DNA from: JADJGC01 sp964576925
GTDB taxonomy: Bacteria > Zixibacteria > MSB-5A5 > CAIYYT01
Assembly: GCA_964576925.1 (NCBI GenBank)
Contig: CAZNWJ010000004.1
Span: forward strand, 124,001 to 188,000
Reading direction: 5' to 3'
Length of the DNA stretch: 64,000 nucleotides
This document shows, one piece after another, positions 54,908 through 64,000 of this stretch; the stretch's first letter is position 1, and each line of letters opens with the position of its first letter. Under the pieces are notes generated by a model. The model saw only the letters and a program-made list of their open reading frames with translations, did not search any database and was not told the DNA's origin. The position numbers and the translations under genes are program-made.

Positions 54908-55629
54908 GACCGTATCCCTGTGTAGAGTGACACGATCCCTCCATTGAGCGGCTCTGCCGTAACTTCCTGCCACCCGGCCGCCGTCATCAGGCGGCAAAAC
55001 GCATCGCCGTGGGGAAAGGTCTCAATCGTCTTGTTGAGATAGGTGTAGGCCGAGGCATCCCCGGAGAGGAGCCTTCCCAAAAGGGGTACCACGTAGCGGA
55101 TGTAAGCCAAATGAAAGAAGCGCAACAGGCGATGGCTCGGGAGTGAAAACTCCAGCACCATCAGCTTGCCGCCCGGACGCGCAACCCGTGCCAGCTCACG
55201 CAAGCACAACCCGACGTCCGCCATATTGCGAATCCCAAAGGCGATAATCTCGGCATCGACGGCAGCAGCAGGCAAGGGGAGATTATGGCCATCGGCGCGC
55301 CCGAGGGTCACCTTCGCGTCAAGCTCTGCGGCTGCAATTTTCACTGTACCAAGAGCGAGCATCTCTTCGGCCATGTCGAGCGCGATCACACGACAGTGAC
55401 GACTTATGGCAGCCTCGATCGCGATATCACATGTGCCGCAGGCCAAATCGAGGAGGATCTGATCCGTGCCCGAGGGAATCTGGGCGACGGCCTGTCGGCG
55501 CCACCGACGGTCGAGTCCCAAAGACAGAATCCGATTCAATAAATCATAGCGCCGGGAAATGCGGTCGAACATGCGATGCACTTCTGAGCGCGAAGGCGCA
55601 GTGGGCGATGTCAAAGCAATATCCTGCAT
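54904..55629 (-). CDS. ubiE: Demethylmenaquinone methyltransferase
   Basis: 241 aa from the ATG at 55629; the longer frame adds an unconserved Cys-rich stretch. UbiE/MenG family: VHRMFDRISRRYDLLNRILS, SAM motif LLDLACGTCDIAI, IIAFGIRNMADV, GGKLMVLEFSLP, and TFPHGDAFCRLMTAAGW. It methylates demethylmenaquinone as the last step, yet it is the first gene of the operon. The ribosome binding site is weak, so the start is moderately sure. Confidence 0.92.
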   Translation of the reverse strand: MQDIALTSPTAPSRSEVHRMFDRISRRYDLLNRILSLGLDRRWRRQAVAQIPSGTDQILLDLACGTCDIAIEAAISRHCRVIALDMAEEMLALGTVKIAAAELDAKVTLGRADGHNLPLPAAAVDAEIIAFGIRNMADVGLCLRELARVARPGGKLMVLEFSLPSHRLLRFFHLAYIRYVVPLLGRLLSGDASAYTYLNKTIETFPHGDAFCRLMTAAGWQEVTAEPLNGGIVSLYTGIRS

Positions 55630-55770
55630 CAGTCTTTTGCCGGAGCTGATTCTTGCACGCCCGGCAGTAATCGAAGAATATACGCAGTAAGTGTGGCAAA
55701 CGCAACCCCCGCGCATCGCGATCAAGCGGGATGCGAATGATCAAACCATTGAAAGATAAGGAGATATAGA

Positions 55771-58700
55771 TCAGGGAATCGGGTGCAACTCAAGACGCCC
55801 CTGCCGCAGTAGAAACTCGACTCCCGGGTTGGAATCTACAACTAAGTCGGCGGCAGCCTGCAATTCCAGTCGGCAGTCACCGCAGGCACCGGCATTGATC
55901 AGTACGACCTTGATACCGAGTTCGCGGCAGCGGTCAAACAACCGTCGCAGTTCGACTTTGAACGGAGTCCGTCCGTCGGCAATGCACAGAGCGGGTTGGT
56001 TCGCCCCGGCGGGCAGTTCGTCGCAGGATTGCACGACCGAAACATCAAGCCCCAGTGACTGCCCCTCAAACTCATAATCACGAGTAGTCTTAAGGTCAGC
56101 GCTGAAGATTAACAGCCGACCAACGGGTAGCCTCGAGCAATCAACCTTCTCGATTGGCGCGTCATTTGTTGAAGCGGGAAGTTGCACAGTAAACACGCTT
56201 CCTTTGCCAAGCTCGCTTTCCACGGTAATCGTGCCGCCGTATGCCGTCACGATATTGCGGCACAGCGACAGCCCCAATCCGGTGCCATAGTCGGAATCGC
56301 GACCCCAGACTCCCTTGGTCGAGAAGAACGGATCGAAGATGCGGCCGAGATTCTCAGCGGGGATACCGATGCCGGTGTCGGCGACTTGCAGCCGCACCCA
56401 GGCCTGGTCGCAGCTGACGCGGAGTGTAAGAGTCCCGCCGTTGTTCATGGCCTGAGCTGCATTCATGACGAGATTCAATACGACTTGCTGCAACCGACCG
56501 GCCGAGCCGTTCACGCTCGGAACTTCAGCGAAATCGGTCTGCAGCTCAATATTGCGTTCGTTGAGTTCTTTGCGGACGAAGCGCAACGTGGAATGAATGA
56601 TATCGGTCAAGAGCACGGGTCCGTCGCTATCACTACGATGGCTGGAATAACTGAGCAAGGACATCGCGATCTCATTCGCCTTTTCGCCAGCCTCGAGAAT
56701 CTGCGCGAAGGCGAGCCGCGCTTCTTCCAGGCCGCCGGGCTCGTCCAGCAAATCCTGCGCGAAGCTGGCATTGCCGATGATGCCGGCGAGGTAATTCTTG
56801 AATTCGTGCGCGATACCGGCGGCCAGGGTTCCGATCGAGGTGAAGCGATCAGCCTCCTGGAGTCTCTGGCGCCTCTCGAATTCGTCGGTCAAATCGCGTA
56901 CGATCAGCGTAAAGGTATGGTCCTCGCCGATCTGTACCCGGCTGATCGAGAGTTGGACGGGGATCTCGCGACCGTTGGCGCAGCGCCCGACTCCTTCAAA
57001 GGATCGCGAGTCTTTGATTTCCAGCAGCGCGCGGCTGTCAAGCGCCGGCACCAGATCCTGGATCGAACCGGAAGTTAGACCTTGATCCAGACCAAAAATC
57101 TGGCTTGCCGCAGCATTGGTGATTTGAATGATTCCGGCGGCGTTGGTAACGACGATTCCATCGGCCGCTGAGCTCAAGATCGCCCGCAGCCTGGCGTCAC
57201 TCTCCACAATCTTTTGTTCTGCAGCTTTGCGCTCCGAGATATCGCGAATAAACGCGACGTATCGCGTTCCGCTTTCGAGATTCATGCGACTGATCGCCAA
57301 TTCAATCGAGAATACCGTATTGCTGTCGCGTATCGCCACGGCTTCACGCACGAGAACGGTCGGGGACTGATCGTTGGGGAATGGCGCAGCCAGGCGCGCC
57401 TCCAGCGTTGTCCGCAAGGGCTCGGCCAGCAGACTGAAAAACGATCTCAGCATAAGCCGGACCTGGCTCAGCGCGAAAATGCGCTCGGCCGCAGGATTAG
57501 CCGATTCAATCGTGCCGTCAGCACGGAAGGTAATGATGCCGTCGGCCGCAGCTTCGATCAGCGTGTGAATCTGTACCAGGCTCTCTCTGACCTCAGATTC
57601 AATCTTCAATCTCTCAGTCAGGTCCCGCATAATACTCGAGAGACAAACAAGTTTGCCGTGCTCGTCGAGGCGGGCGATCATGACGTGGGACACGGTGAAT
57701 TCGCTGCCTTCGCGGCGGCGCACCGCGCTTTCGCCAATCCAGATGCCGTCGCGAATAGCCGCGGGTATTGCCGAGGCCCGGAGTTTCTGCAGCGAAGCGG
57801 CGGAAAAGAATTCTTCGATGCAAGTCCCGTCTGCCTCATCAGCCTGCTCGAAGCCAAGCAGGGCGCGCCCGGACTGATTGAGATACAGCAGGCGGTCCTG
57901 GCTGTCGGTGATTAGGACGACATCAGAAGTAGCCTCAAGGATATTGACCAGCCGCGCGCGCTCTTCGTCGGCACGAACTCGCTCCGACACGTCTCGCGAT
58001 ACGGCTATGATATCCGGAGCTTGTCCGAATTCGGAGTTGTCGGCAGCACGGGCACACGATTCAAGCCACACGTAGTGGCCGTCTCGGTGTCGAAACCGGG
58101 CGACTGACGTAATCGTCTTTGACATCTCAATTGTCTCCGAAACGTTCGTTTTTACAAGCTCCGCGTCATCAGGATGAGTGAATTCGAAAAGGCTGCGTCC
58201 GATCAACTCTTCCGGAGTCCAACCGAGTATTGTTGTCACTGCTGGCGATGCATAGTTGATGCGTGCCTCAGCCGAGCATCTGGTGATGATGTCCGTAGCG
58301 TGCTCAGCCAGCAGGCGGAACCGCGCTTCACTTTCCTGAACGGCTTGTTGCGCCGCCCGTAACTCCGTGATGTCGCGAGCCACGTAGAAAAATCCGATCA
58401 ACTGTCCGCTGTAGTCGAACCGCGGCGAAGTCGACAACGCCAGGTAACGCTTGTCGCCGTTGGGGCGTGTGATCCAGGTCTCAAATCTCGCCCGCCCCTG
58501 TTTTAAGAGCCGATCGCGTTCCCGGCGCAGCTCCAACAGGCGCTCCTCCTCGATGAACTCACTGGTCTTGCGGCCGACGAGAGTGCCGGCAGCCACACCG
58601 AAGATCCGATCCGCTGCCGGATTCGCGACCACGAAGCGGCCGTCAATATCGATCAGGCAGACACCATCATCCTGGTGATCCACCAGCTCGCGATAGCGCT

Positions 58701-60606
58701 CTTCGCTTTCGACCAGCTGCTCTTCCAGCTTCTTCTGGTCGGTGATATCAGAAAGCACGCCGTTCCAGACCATGCGACCATCGTGTTGACGCAGCGGGGT
58801 CGACTGCGCCCTCACCCAGCGCGCCTCATCACCCGACTTGACGCGAAACTCGCCGAGCCACGAGTTTCTCTCCGAGATCGCTTTCCAAATCGAGCCCATT
58901 ACGGATTCAAGGTCATCCGGGTGGATCAACCGGAAGAAGGCCTCTGGGTCCTTTTTGCATTCGTCCGCGGTAATACCGTAAACGCCGTCCAGACCCGGGG
59001 AAATCATGGGGAAGGTGAGACGGCCGTCGGATTCCAGGCGACATTGGAAGACTACCCCCGGGATTCCTGAGGTGGTATCGCGTAGTAGTTTTTCGCTCTC
59101 GCGCAGGGCACGTTCAGTTTCGAGGAGCTTGGTAATGTCATGCCCGAAGACTGCCACGAGGTTACGAGCCGACTGCGGTTCGCAGATAGGCCGGACAGAC
59201 ACGCGCGTCGCCCGCTGCCTCCACTCCAGGGTCAGGTCGGTTGGTTCGTTGTCGGCAAAGGCGCGCTCAATAGCGATCGCCAATTGCTCTCCGACTTCCA
59301 GCGGCAGCAAACTTACGCCGCGGCGCCCGACGATCTGTGCGAGAGGGCGATTCAGCAGTTCTGCGACGCCGCGATTCGCGGCCTCGATCGTTCCTCCGCG
59401 CTCGATCAGCATCGCCGGACCCGGATGGGCATCAAGGAGCGCTGCGAGCCGGGCGGAGCTTTGGCGCAATGACTCTGCGGCTGCTTTGGCCTCATCTATG
59501 TCCAGAATGATGCCGTCGACAAAAGCGGGATTCCCGCCATCGTCGCAGATCACCTGGCCGCGTTCGAGCATCCAGGTGATGCGACCATCCGTGTGCCTAA
59601 GCCTGTACTCGACCTGGTAGGCAGTCTTCGCTTCGACTGCCGCGGTCAAAGCCTTTTTCGCCTGTGGAAGGTCCTCGGGGTGAAAGCCGCTGGCGGAAGG
59701 GCGAATCCCTTTGACATAATCCGAAGCGGGGAAACCGGTGTACAGCTCGACGCTTTCGGAAATGTACTCGACCGGCCAATCGGGCGCCACGCGCAGACGA
59801 AAGGTGATTCCCGGCACGTTTTTGACGAGCGTGCGGAAATGCTCTTCGCTCTCCCGTAGTCTTTCGGTGTCTATGCGTCGCTGCGCTTCCAACGCGGCAT
59901 TGGCGCGCGCCACCCGATGCGCGAATACGACAATGAGTCCGATCAAGAAGATCACGCCAATGTGTGTTGAGGATTCAACAGCTCGCAGTGAATCGGCACT
60001 CGCCAAGGCGGAGGTCTCCTGCTCGCGACGGATTTGCGCCTGTTCGCGGGTTAGAGCACCGTGCTCGGCCAGGAACTGACGTTGAACGCCGGCGAGCTGA
60101 TTCAGCAACGTGCCTTGGCGACTGGAGTCAACTCCGAAATTCGTGGCAATTGCGCGCCGCGAAAAGTCGCTCAAGGCAAAGCCGGAACGGATGAATCTGC
60201 TGGAAGCCTGAAGTAATCCACGTGCAGCCTCGGGACGGCCGATCGTCGCGGCCAGCGCGCCCAGGTGGCCCAACGCGCTGTCGAAATCAGCGATAGCATC
60301 TTGAAGTTGAATATTGTTGGCAGCATCATGTGCGCCGACAATGGCGAACCTGGCATCGAAGTAGAGCTGTGACGAAACTGAAAGCGCGGCATTCCTGGCT
60401 TCCGAGAAATTCGCCCAATCTTCCTGAAGCGCATTCAGAGTTTCGTGGCGGTCATCAATTTCCGAATTAATATAGACCGAGACCAGCCCGGATACGAATA
60501 TCAGGGCGCCGATCGCATAGAGCGACCAATGCCAGATGCGCTGCGGGTTCTTGTCAGCGTGCTTCGTTAAGTTCAGCAGGGGTTCAGTTTCATGAGTAAT
60601 CGACAT
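55771..60606 (-). CDS. Membrane sensor histidine kinase with eight PAS domains and receiver-like tail
   Basis: 1611 aa. Two N-terminal transmembrane helices (about 26-46 and 213-233) enclose a periplasmic helical sensor. Eight PAS units follow in series (for example SEEHFRTLVKNVPGITF, SEERYRELVDHQDDGVCLID, RLVNILEATSDVVLI, ARLRAILSSAADGIVV), with PAC-type tails (RDITELRAAQQAV). HisKA has the phosphoacceptor H1267 in GIAHEFKNYLAG; the HATPase has NLVMNAAQA and ADTGIGIPAENLGRIFDPFF. The last roughly 110 residues look like a receiver (LLIFSADLKTT..., ALCIADGRTP with D1543, VVLINAG). The acidic pocket is only partly kept. No response regulator gene is adjacent. Signal unknown. Confidence 0.88.
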   Translation of the reverse strand: MSITHETEPLLNLTKHADKNPQRIWHWSLYAIGALIFVSGLVSVYINSEIDDRHETLNALQEDWANFSEARNAALSVSSQLYFDARFAIVGAHDAANNIQLQDAIADFDSALGHLGALAATIGRPEAARGLLQASSRFIRSGFALSDFSRRAIATNFGVDSSRQGTLLNQLAGVQRQFLAEHGALTREQAQIRREQETSALASADSLRAVESSTHIGVIFLIGLIVVFAHRVARANAALEAQRRIDTERLRESEEHFRTLVKNVPGITFRLRVAPDWPVEYISESVELYTGFPASDYVKGIRPSASGFHPEDLPQAKKALTAAVEAKTAYQVEYRLRHTDGRITWMLERGQVICDDGGNPAFVDGIILDIDEAKAAAESLRQSSARLAALLDAHPGPAMLIERGGTIEAANRGVAELLNRPLAQIVGRRGVSLLPLEVGEQLAIAIERAFADNEPTDLTLEWRQRATRVSVRPICEPQSARNLVAVFGHDITKLLETERALRESEKLLRDTTSGIPGVVFQCRLESDGRLTFPMISPGLDGVYGITADECKKDPEAFFRLIHPDDLESVMGSIWKAISERNSWLGEFRVKSGDEARWVRAQSTPLRQHDGRMVWNGVLSDITDQKKLEEQLVESEERYRELVDHQDDGVCLIDIDGRFVVANPAADRIFGVAAGTLVGRKTSEFIEEERLLELRRERDRLLKQGRARFETWITRPNGDKRYLALSTSPRFDYSGQLIGFFYVARDITELRAAQQAVQESEARFRLLAEHATDIITRCSAEARINYASPAVTTILGWTPEELIGRSLFEFTHPDDAELVKTNVSETIEMSKTITSVARFRHRDGHYVWLESCARAADNSEFGQAPDIIAVSRDVSERVRADEERARLVNILEATSDVVLITDSQDRLLYLNQSGRALLGFEQADEADGTCIEEFFSAASLQKLRASAIPAAIRDGIWIGESAVRRREGSEFTVSHVMIARLDEHGKLVCLSSIMRDLTERLKIESEVRESLVQIHTLIEAAADGIITFRADGTIESANPAAERIFALSQVRLMLRSFFSLLAEPLRTTLEARLAAPFPNDQSPTVLVREAVAIRDSNTVFSIELAISRMNLESGTRYVAFIRDISERKAAEQKIVESDARLRAILSSAADGIVVTNAAGIIQITNAAASQIFGLDQGLTSGSIQDLVPALDSRALLEIKDSRSFEGVGRCANGREIPVQLSISRVQIGEDHTFTLIVRDLTDEFERRQRLQEADRFTSIGTLAAGIAHEFKNYLAGIIGNASFAQDLLDEPGGLEEARLAFAQILEAGEKANEIAMSLLSYSSHRSDSDGPVLLTDIIHSTLRFVRKELNERNIELQTDFAEVPSVNGSAGRLQQVVLNLVMNAAQAMNNGGTLTLRVSCDQAWVRLQVADTGIGIPAENLGRIFDPFFSTKGVWGRDSDYGTGLGLSLCRNIVTAYGGTITVESELGKGSVFTVQLPASTNDAPIEKVDCSRLPVGRLLIFSADLKTTRDYEFEGQSLGLDVSVVQSCDELPAGANQPALCIADGRTPFKVELRRLFDRCRELGIKVVLINAGACGDCRLELQAAADLVVDSNPGVEFLLRQGRLELHPIP

Positions 60607-60760
60607 ATCCTATCCGTCGACGCAGAATACGCTCCAGCGAGAGTGTTTCTTTTTATATCGGCAGATCACGACACAACTTGCGCCCCAATCAGGATTTGCG
60701 AGTTTGTGCGCTTGTGGCTGGTGCAGAGCGAAACGTCAGGATTTACCGGCGGGGACCGGC

Positions 60761-61282
60761 TCAGTCTTCGAGAAGCAAGGCAAAAAGAAGGCAGTTCTCA
60801 GCGAGCAAGTGGTCGGCGAGAAGTCCGTCACGCCAGCGTTTGATGAACTCCCGCTCCGAGGATACCTCTTCAAAGCCCGACTCGCCCAGTGCCTCCCGGA
60901 CAGTCAGAAGTGGCTGCGGACACATGCAGTAGATCAAGCGTCGTTCCCGAAAACGCGCAAGTTCGCAAACTTGGTCGAGCAGACCCGTGGCGGAACTCGC
61001 TGAGTTGAACTCGGGATAAAGAAACGGGCCGGAAATCTCCAACGTCAGATCGTCCACTGAGCACTTGACGTAGCCAAGAGGCGAATGGTCGGCAAAACCG
61101 ATGATGTAGACTGTGCTGGGTTCTTCGCTTTCGAGAAGCAAGTCGGTAAAGTCGTCCGCCCACATGGCGGCAACATCGGGCGGAAGCGGCGCCAGGGTTT
61201 GCTCGTGCAAGTCTTGCAGCAACGGCAAGGCGCGCGGTCCGGCGCGAAGATAGCGGACGTCGGGCATGGAGACAATATACAT
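60761..61282 (-). CDS. GNAT-like acetyltransferase
   Basis: 173 aa from the ATG at 61282, 37 nt after the cupin gene; the longer frame runs into the cupin. Segments VYIIGFADHSPLGYVKCSVDD, LEISGPFLYPEF and REALGESGFEEVSSEREFIKRW fit a GNAT fold (strand pair, then the C-terminal alpha-beta pair). The acetyl-CoA loop is not clear. Substrate unknown. Confidence 0.55.
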   Translation of the reverse strand: MYIVSMPDVRYLRAGPRALPLLQDLHEQTLAPLPPDVAAMWADDFTDLLLESEEPSTVYIIGFADHSPLGYVKCSVDDLTLEISGPFLYPEFNSASSATGLLDQVCELARFRERRLIYCMCPQPLLTVREALGESGFEEVSSEREFIKRWRDGLLADHLLAENCLLFALLLED

Positions 61283-61319
61283 CACGCCACCGCAGAGCGA
61301 TGCGCGATTCTCGTGTGCC

Positions 61320-61667
61320 TCAGACTTTGGCCACGAGATAGATATAGCGCAAGTTCGTATTGCCGCAGTTGACCACATTGTGGATCGTCCGCGGCGGCAT
61401 ATAGCTCACGGCCGGTGCGACAACCCGCAACGGCGTGTCCAGAGTTTCTGCGTGCACCTCGGCGCAACCCTGCAAGAACACAATCGCTTCTTCGTGCTCC
61501 TTGGTGCTGTGTTCACCGACAGACCCGCCGGGCTTCAATGTCACACAGCCGGAGTGAAACTGGAATGTGTTGGCGTCGTCGAGCAAGTGAAGGTAGTGCA
61601 CGTCGGGCGCCGGCAATTCGCAAACAAAGGGGATCAGCTTCTTGTCAGCCAATAATTCTGTAGCCAT
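61320..61667 (-). CDS. Single-domain cupin protein
   Basis: 115 aa, ATG after GGAAGGAC. RmlC-like cupin with motif 1 GGSVGEHSTKEHEEAIVFLQG (two His and one Glu placed as metal ligands) and motif 2 ending MPPRTIHNVVN (last His). A small metal-binding sensor or isomerase-type protein. It is 30 nt downstream of the ECF S component gene, so likely co-transcribed. Function unassigned. Confidence 0.8.
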   Translation of the reverse strand: MATELLADKKLIPFVCELPAPDVHYLHLLDDANTFQFHSGCVTLKPGGSVGEHSTKEHEEAIVFLQGCAEVHAETLDTPLRVVAPAVSYMPPRTIHNVVNCGNTNLRYIYLVAKV

Positions 61668-61697
61668 GGTGTCCTTCCCGCCAGAGAGATCTGGCTG

Positions 61698-62252
61698 CTA
61701 ATTGCGAGGTGCCATCGACTTGACCCACCAGCGGGCGATCAACGGCAACATGATGATCTGTCCCAGCGCCGCAAAGACACCGGGCAGCATGGCTGCCTGG
61801 AGATACGCCGCCAGCGGCTGACTCACCGAGCCGGCCATCACGACAGTGGCGACGAATACGACTCGACCTACGAGCAATCCGACCAAGACGCTGACGAAGC
61901 CGTTCAGACGAAGGCTTTCGCGGCAGAATCCCGTGACCGCGCCGTAAGCCGCAAGCTCAACCGACATCGGCAGAATCATCGGTGGGAAGGGCATGCCCGA
62001 AAAGGCGAATGAAACGACCGGGCTGAGCGCTCCGACCATCAAGCCGCCACGCCAGCCGTAAACCAACCCGGCCAGAATTACCGGCCAGTGCATTGGTAGC
62101 AAAGTTCGAACCGGCAGGCCGGTAAGGTGAGCAAGTGATGGGAGAACGACCGCCAGAGCAAGCAGTGCGGTTGCCCAGATCACCGTGGACACACGCCACA
62201 GCGGCAAAGTCGTTGCAGTTATCGACGAGCTATAGTTCCTTTCCATCGTCAT
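61698..62252 (-). CDS. ECF transporter S component-like membrane protein
   Basis: 184 aa with about six hydrophobic helices. ATG after AAAGGAG. The segments LPMHWPVILAGLVYGWRGGL, MVGALSPVVSFAFSGMP and PMSVELAAYGAVTG match the substrate-binding subunit family of energy-coupling-factor transporters. No energising A or T subunit lies in the window, so it either shares a module encoded elsewhere or works alone. No riboswitch was seen in the 76 nt before it. Substrate unknown; position beside cupin and purA gives no firm clue. Confidence 0.72.
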   Translation of the reverse strand: MTMERNYSSSITATTLPLWRVSTVIWATALLALAVVLPSLAHLTGLPVRTLLPMHWPVILAGLVYGWRGGLMVGALSPVVSFAFSGMPFPPMILPMSVELAAYGAVTGFCRESLRLNGFVSVLVGLLVGRVVFVATVVMAGSVSQPLAAYLQAAMLPGVFAALGQIIMLPLIARWWVKSMAPRN

Positions 62253-62328
62253 TCTCCTTTACAAGTATGTAAATCAAGCAAGCACCGCGTTTAACATATC
62301 GAATCATTAATGGACAATCCAGTCGTTT

Positions 62329-63603
62329 TTAGCACATAATCGTCTCTTCACGACCCGGTCCAGTTGAGAGAATACTGATTTTCACACCGAGAAACTCCTG
62401 AATTCGCGCCAGGTACTTGTGCGCGTTGCTGTCCAGATCGCCCAGCGACCGCGCGTGGCACACCGGTTTGCTCCAGCCCGGCAACGTTTCATACACAGGC
62501 TCAACATGTTGAAACTGGAAATTCGACTGCGGCGGCACCGTGTGGACCTGGCCGCCGAACCTGTATCCGGTGCAGATCTTGACCTCGCTTAGACCATCCA
62601 GGACATCGGCCTTCATCAGGGCAATATTGTCCACGCCGTTAATACGTACCGCGTACTTGAGTGACACCAGGTCCAGCCAACCGCAGCGCCGCGGACGTCC
62701 GGTCGTTGATCCGTATTCATTGCCGCGCTCGCGCAGCTTGTTTCCGATATCATCCTTCAACTCCGTCGGAAACGGCCCACCACCGACCCGCGTCTGGTAG
62801 GCTTTGACGATTCCGGTGACTTCGCCGAGATGCTTGAAGCCGATTCCCAGACCGGTCAGGACGCCGCCGATGGTTGTATTCGACGAAGTTATGTAGGGAT
62901 AGGTGCCGAAGTCGACGTCGAGCAAGGTTCCTTGGGCGCCCTCAAAGAGAATTCGCTTACCGTGGCGGCACGCGGAGTCAAGATATTCCGCGACGTCGCA
63001 AACCAATTCGCGGGCTTCTTCGCGTTTGGCGACGAGGGTCTCAAAAGTCAGATCGATGTTGGGGCGCTGATCGTCCGGCAGACGGTCGAAGATATGCTTC
63101 TTGAGCTCAAAGTTCTCCTTGATCTTGCAGCGTAGCACGTGGTCGTCAAAGATATCGGCAAACTGGATGCCGCAGCGCCCGATCTTGTCGAGATAGGCTG
63201 GCCCGATCCCGCGCTTAGTCGTGCCAAGCAAAGCATCGCCCCGGGCTTCTTCCATGACGGCATCAATGATCTTGTGATAGGGCATCACCAGGTGGGCGCG
63301 CCCGGAGACGAGTATCCGGCCCGCTACCTTGACCCCTTGTGCTTCCAGTTCGCGCATTTCGGCGAATAACTGAAACATGTCGAGCACGACACCATTGCCG
63401 ATCAGGCAGATCTTGCCTTCGTGAAGAATTCCCGAGGGGATAAGATGGAGAATGAACTTCTTTCCACCAACCGTGACAGTGTGTCCGGCATTGGCGCCGC
63501 CTTGGCAGCGCGCGACGACATCGAAGTCGCGCGATAACAAGTCGACGATCTTGCCTTTGCCTTCATCACCCCACTGCAATCCGAGAACAACCCGATTTGA
63601 CAT
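62329..63603 (-). CDS. purA: Adenylosuccinate synthetase
   Basis: 424 aa, full length, ATG after GGGAGTG. It joins IMP and aspartate using GTP in AMP synthesis. Motifs: LGLQWGDEGKGKIVDLLS (catalytic Asp), CQGGANAGHTV (catalytic His), GTTKRGIGPAYLDKIGR, LFEGAQGTLLDVDFGTYPYI, TRVGGGPFPTEL, STTGRPRRCGWLD. It lies 51 nt downstream of engB in the same direction. Confidence 0.96.
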   Translation of the reverse strand: MSNRVVLGLQWGDEGKGKIVDLLSRDFDVVARCQGGANAGHTVTVGGKKFILHLIPSGILHEGKICLIGNGVVLDMFQLFAEMRELEAQGVKVAGRILVSGRAHLVMPYHKIIDAVMEEARGDALLGTTKRGIGPAYLDKIGRCGIQFADIFDDHVLRCKIKENFELKKHIFDRLPDDQRPNIDLTFETLVAKREEARELVCDVAEYLDSACRHGKRILFEGAQGTLLDVDFGTYPYITSSNTTIGGVLTGLGIGFKHLGEVTGIVKAYQTRVGGGPFPTELKDDIGNKLRERGNEYGSTTGRPRRCGWLDLVSLKYAVRINGVDNIALMKADVLDGLSEVKICTGYRFGGQVHTVPPQSNFQFQHVEPVYETLPGWSKPVCHARSLGDLDSNAHKYLARIQEFLGVKISILSTGPGREETIMC

Positions 63604-63654
63604 CTATTTCACTCCCGTTAGTATATTCAACATCACTGCGGCCGTTTTCCCTGC

Positions 63655-64000
63655 CTAAGCAATCGTGCTCACCCAATTGAGAATCAAGTGCTTACCCTCG
63701 CCCGACTCGGCCGAAAAAGCGACGATTTGCTTCGGACTAATCTCAAGTTGTTGCGCCAGCTCGGCAATCGCTTTTGCCTTGAGTCGCTGGTTCAACTTGT
63801 CAGACTTCGTGAGGACATAAAGATGGTGCTTGACCAGCGTCGCCGTCCACTCGTGCAGACCGATATCAAGGTCGCTGGCTTCGTGGCGGATGTCGATTAA
63901 GTGTACCAGACCCTGGATGGCTGAGTTCTTTTCGAAGTAGACGTCCAGCAGTTGCTTCCAACGGTCGCGCTCGGTCTTGGGGGCCCGGGCATAGCCATAG
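63655..64000 (-). CDS. engB: Ribosome biogenesis GTPase, C-terminal part (partial)
   Basis: The last 115 residues of a gene running off the right edge; the stop is TAG at 63657-63655. Translation begins YGYARAPKTERDRWKQLLDV, the conserved region after the G3 motif of EngB/YihA (normally DLPGYGYA). It continues with LVHLIDIRHEASDLD, the G4 motif LTKSDKL and the late FSAESGEGK (G5). The P-loop lies outside the window. EngB is an essential GTPase acting in large ribosomal subunit assembly. Confidence 0.9.
   Translation of the reverse strand, partial: YGYARAPKTERDRWKQLLDVYFEKNSAIQGLVHLIDIRHEASDLDIGLHEWTATLVKHHLYVLTKSDKLNQRLKAKAIAELAQQLEISPKQIVAFSAESGEGKHLILNWVSTIA

Noticed and set aside
1..64000. 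CRISPR array, insertion sequence, prophage or rRNA operon
   Set aside because: No regularly spaced short repeats, transposase, phage structural genes or rRNA sequence were recognised on reading through the window.

Overview
The window looks like a chromosome segment of an uncultivated Gram-negative bacterium of the FCB/Zixibacteria type. This placement is an inference. It rests on very large secreted proteins ending in type I dockerin-like repeats (GDADCNGIVTISDAVYLINY type), several lipoproteins, multihaem cytochromes fused to membrane cytochrome b domains, a classical menaquinone pathway, and moderate G+C with frequent GTG/TTG starts. No insertion sequence, prophage, CRISPR array or rRNA operon was recognised.

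Layout: (1) 0-28 kb, surface/secreted protein region. A Ser/Thr kinase with TPRs converges on five very large minus-strand genes. Each has a signal peptide, a different N-terminal beta-rich part (FG-GAP propeller; GxNLVSY repeats; LVIVD propeller plus beta-helix; SBBP plus integrin-like repeats; three beta-helices) and the same roughly 570-residue C-terminal module. In that module I see a Cys...His...Asp arrangement like papain-fold cysteine peptidases, with exactly 97 residues from Cys to His in all five copies, then a beta domain, then a dockerin pair. Two of the five also carry cohesin-like domains and one an extra internal dockerin. An FHA-GAF histidine kinase sits among them. This is the best candidate for an undescribed system. 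(2) 28-34 kb: tRNA-Ser, then a TetR regulator followed by 17-haem and 11-haem cytochrome c/b fusion proteins, a likely quinol-linked electron-transfer operon with its own terminator. (3) 34-45 kb: trmB, a DinG-type helicase with a degenerate exonuclease domain, four lipoproteins (one a vanadium haloperoxidase/PAP2 homologue), a short citrate-synthase-fold enzyme resembling citryl-CoA lyase, and a secreted protein with twelve DxxGxDxY repeats. (4) 45-56 kb: a tightly packed menaquinone operon in the order ubiE/menG, DAHP synthase, menF, menD, menH, menB, menA, menC, menE, with a convergent menI-like thioesterase. It covers the whole route from chorismate to menaquinone. (5) 56-64 kb: a 1611-residue eight-PAS hybrid-like histidine kinase, then a minus-strand run engB (partial), purA, ECF S component, cupin, GNAT-like protein.

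How the parts connect: menaquinone from region 4 is a plausible electron donor or acceptor for the membrane cytochromes of region 2. The kinases flanking the secreted array may regulate it, but nothing in the sequence proves this. Several starts were moved downstream from the longest reading frame where a signal peptide, a ribosome binding site or an ATGA overlap with the upstream gene gave a better start.
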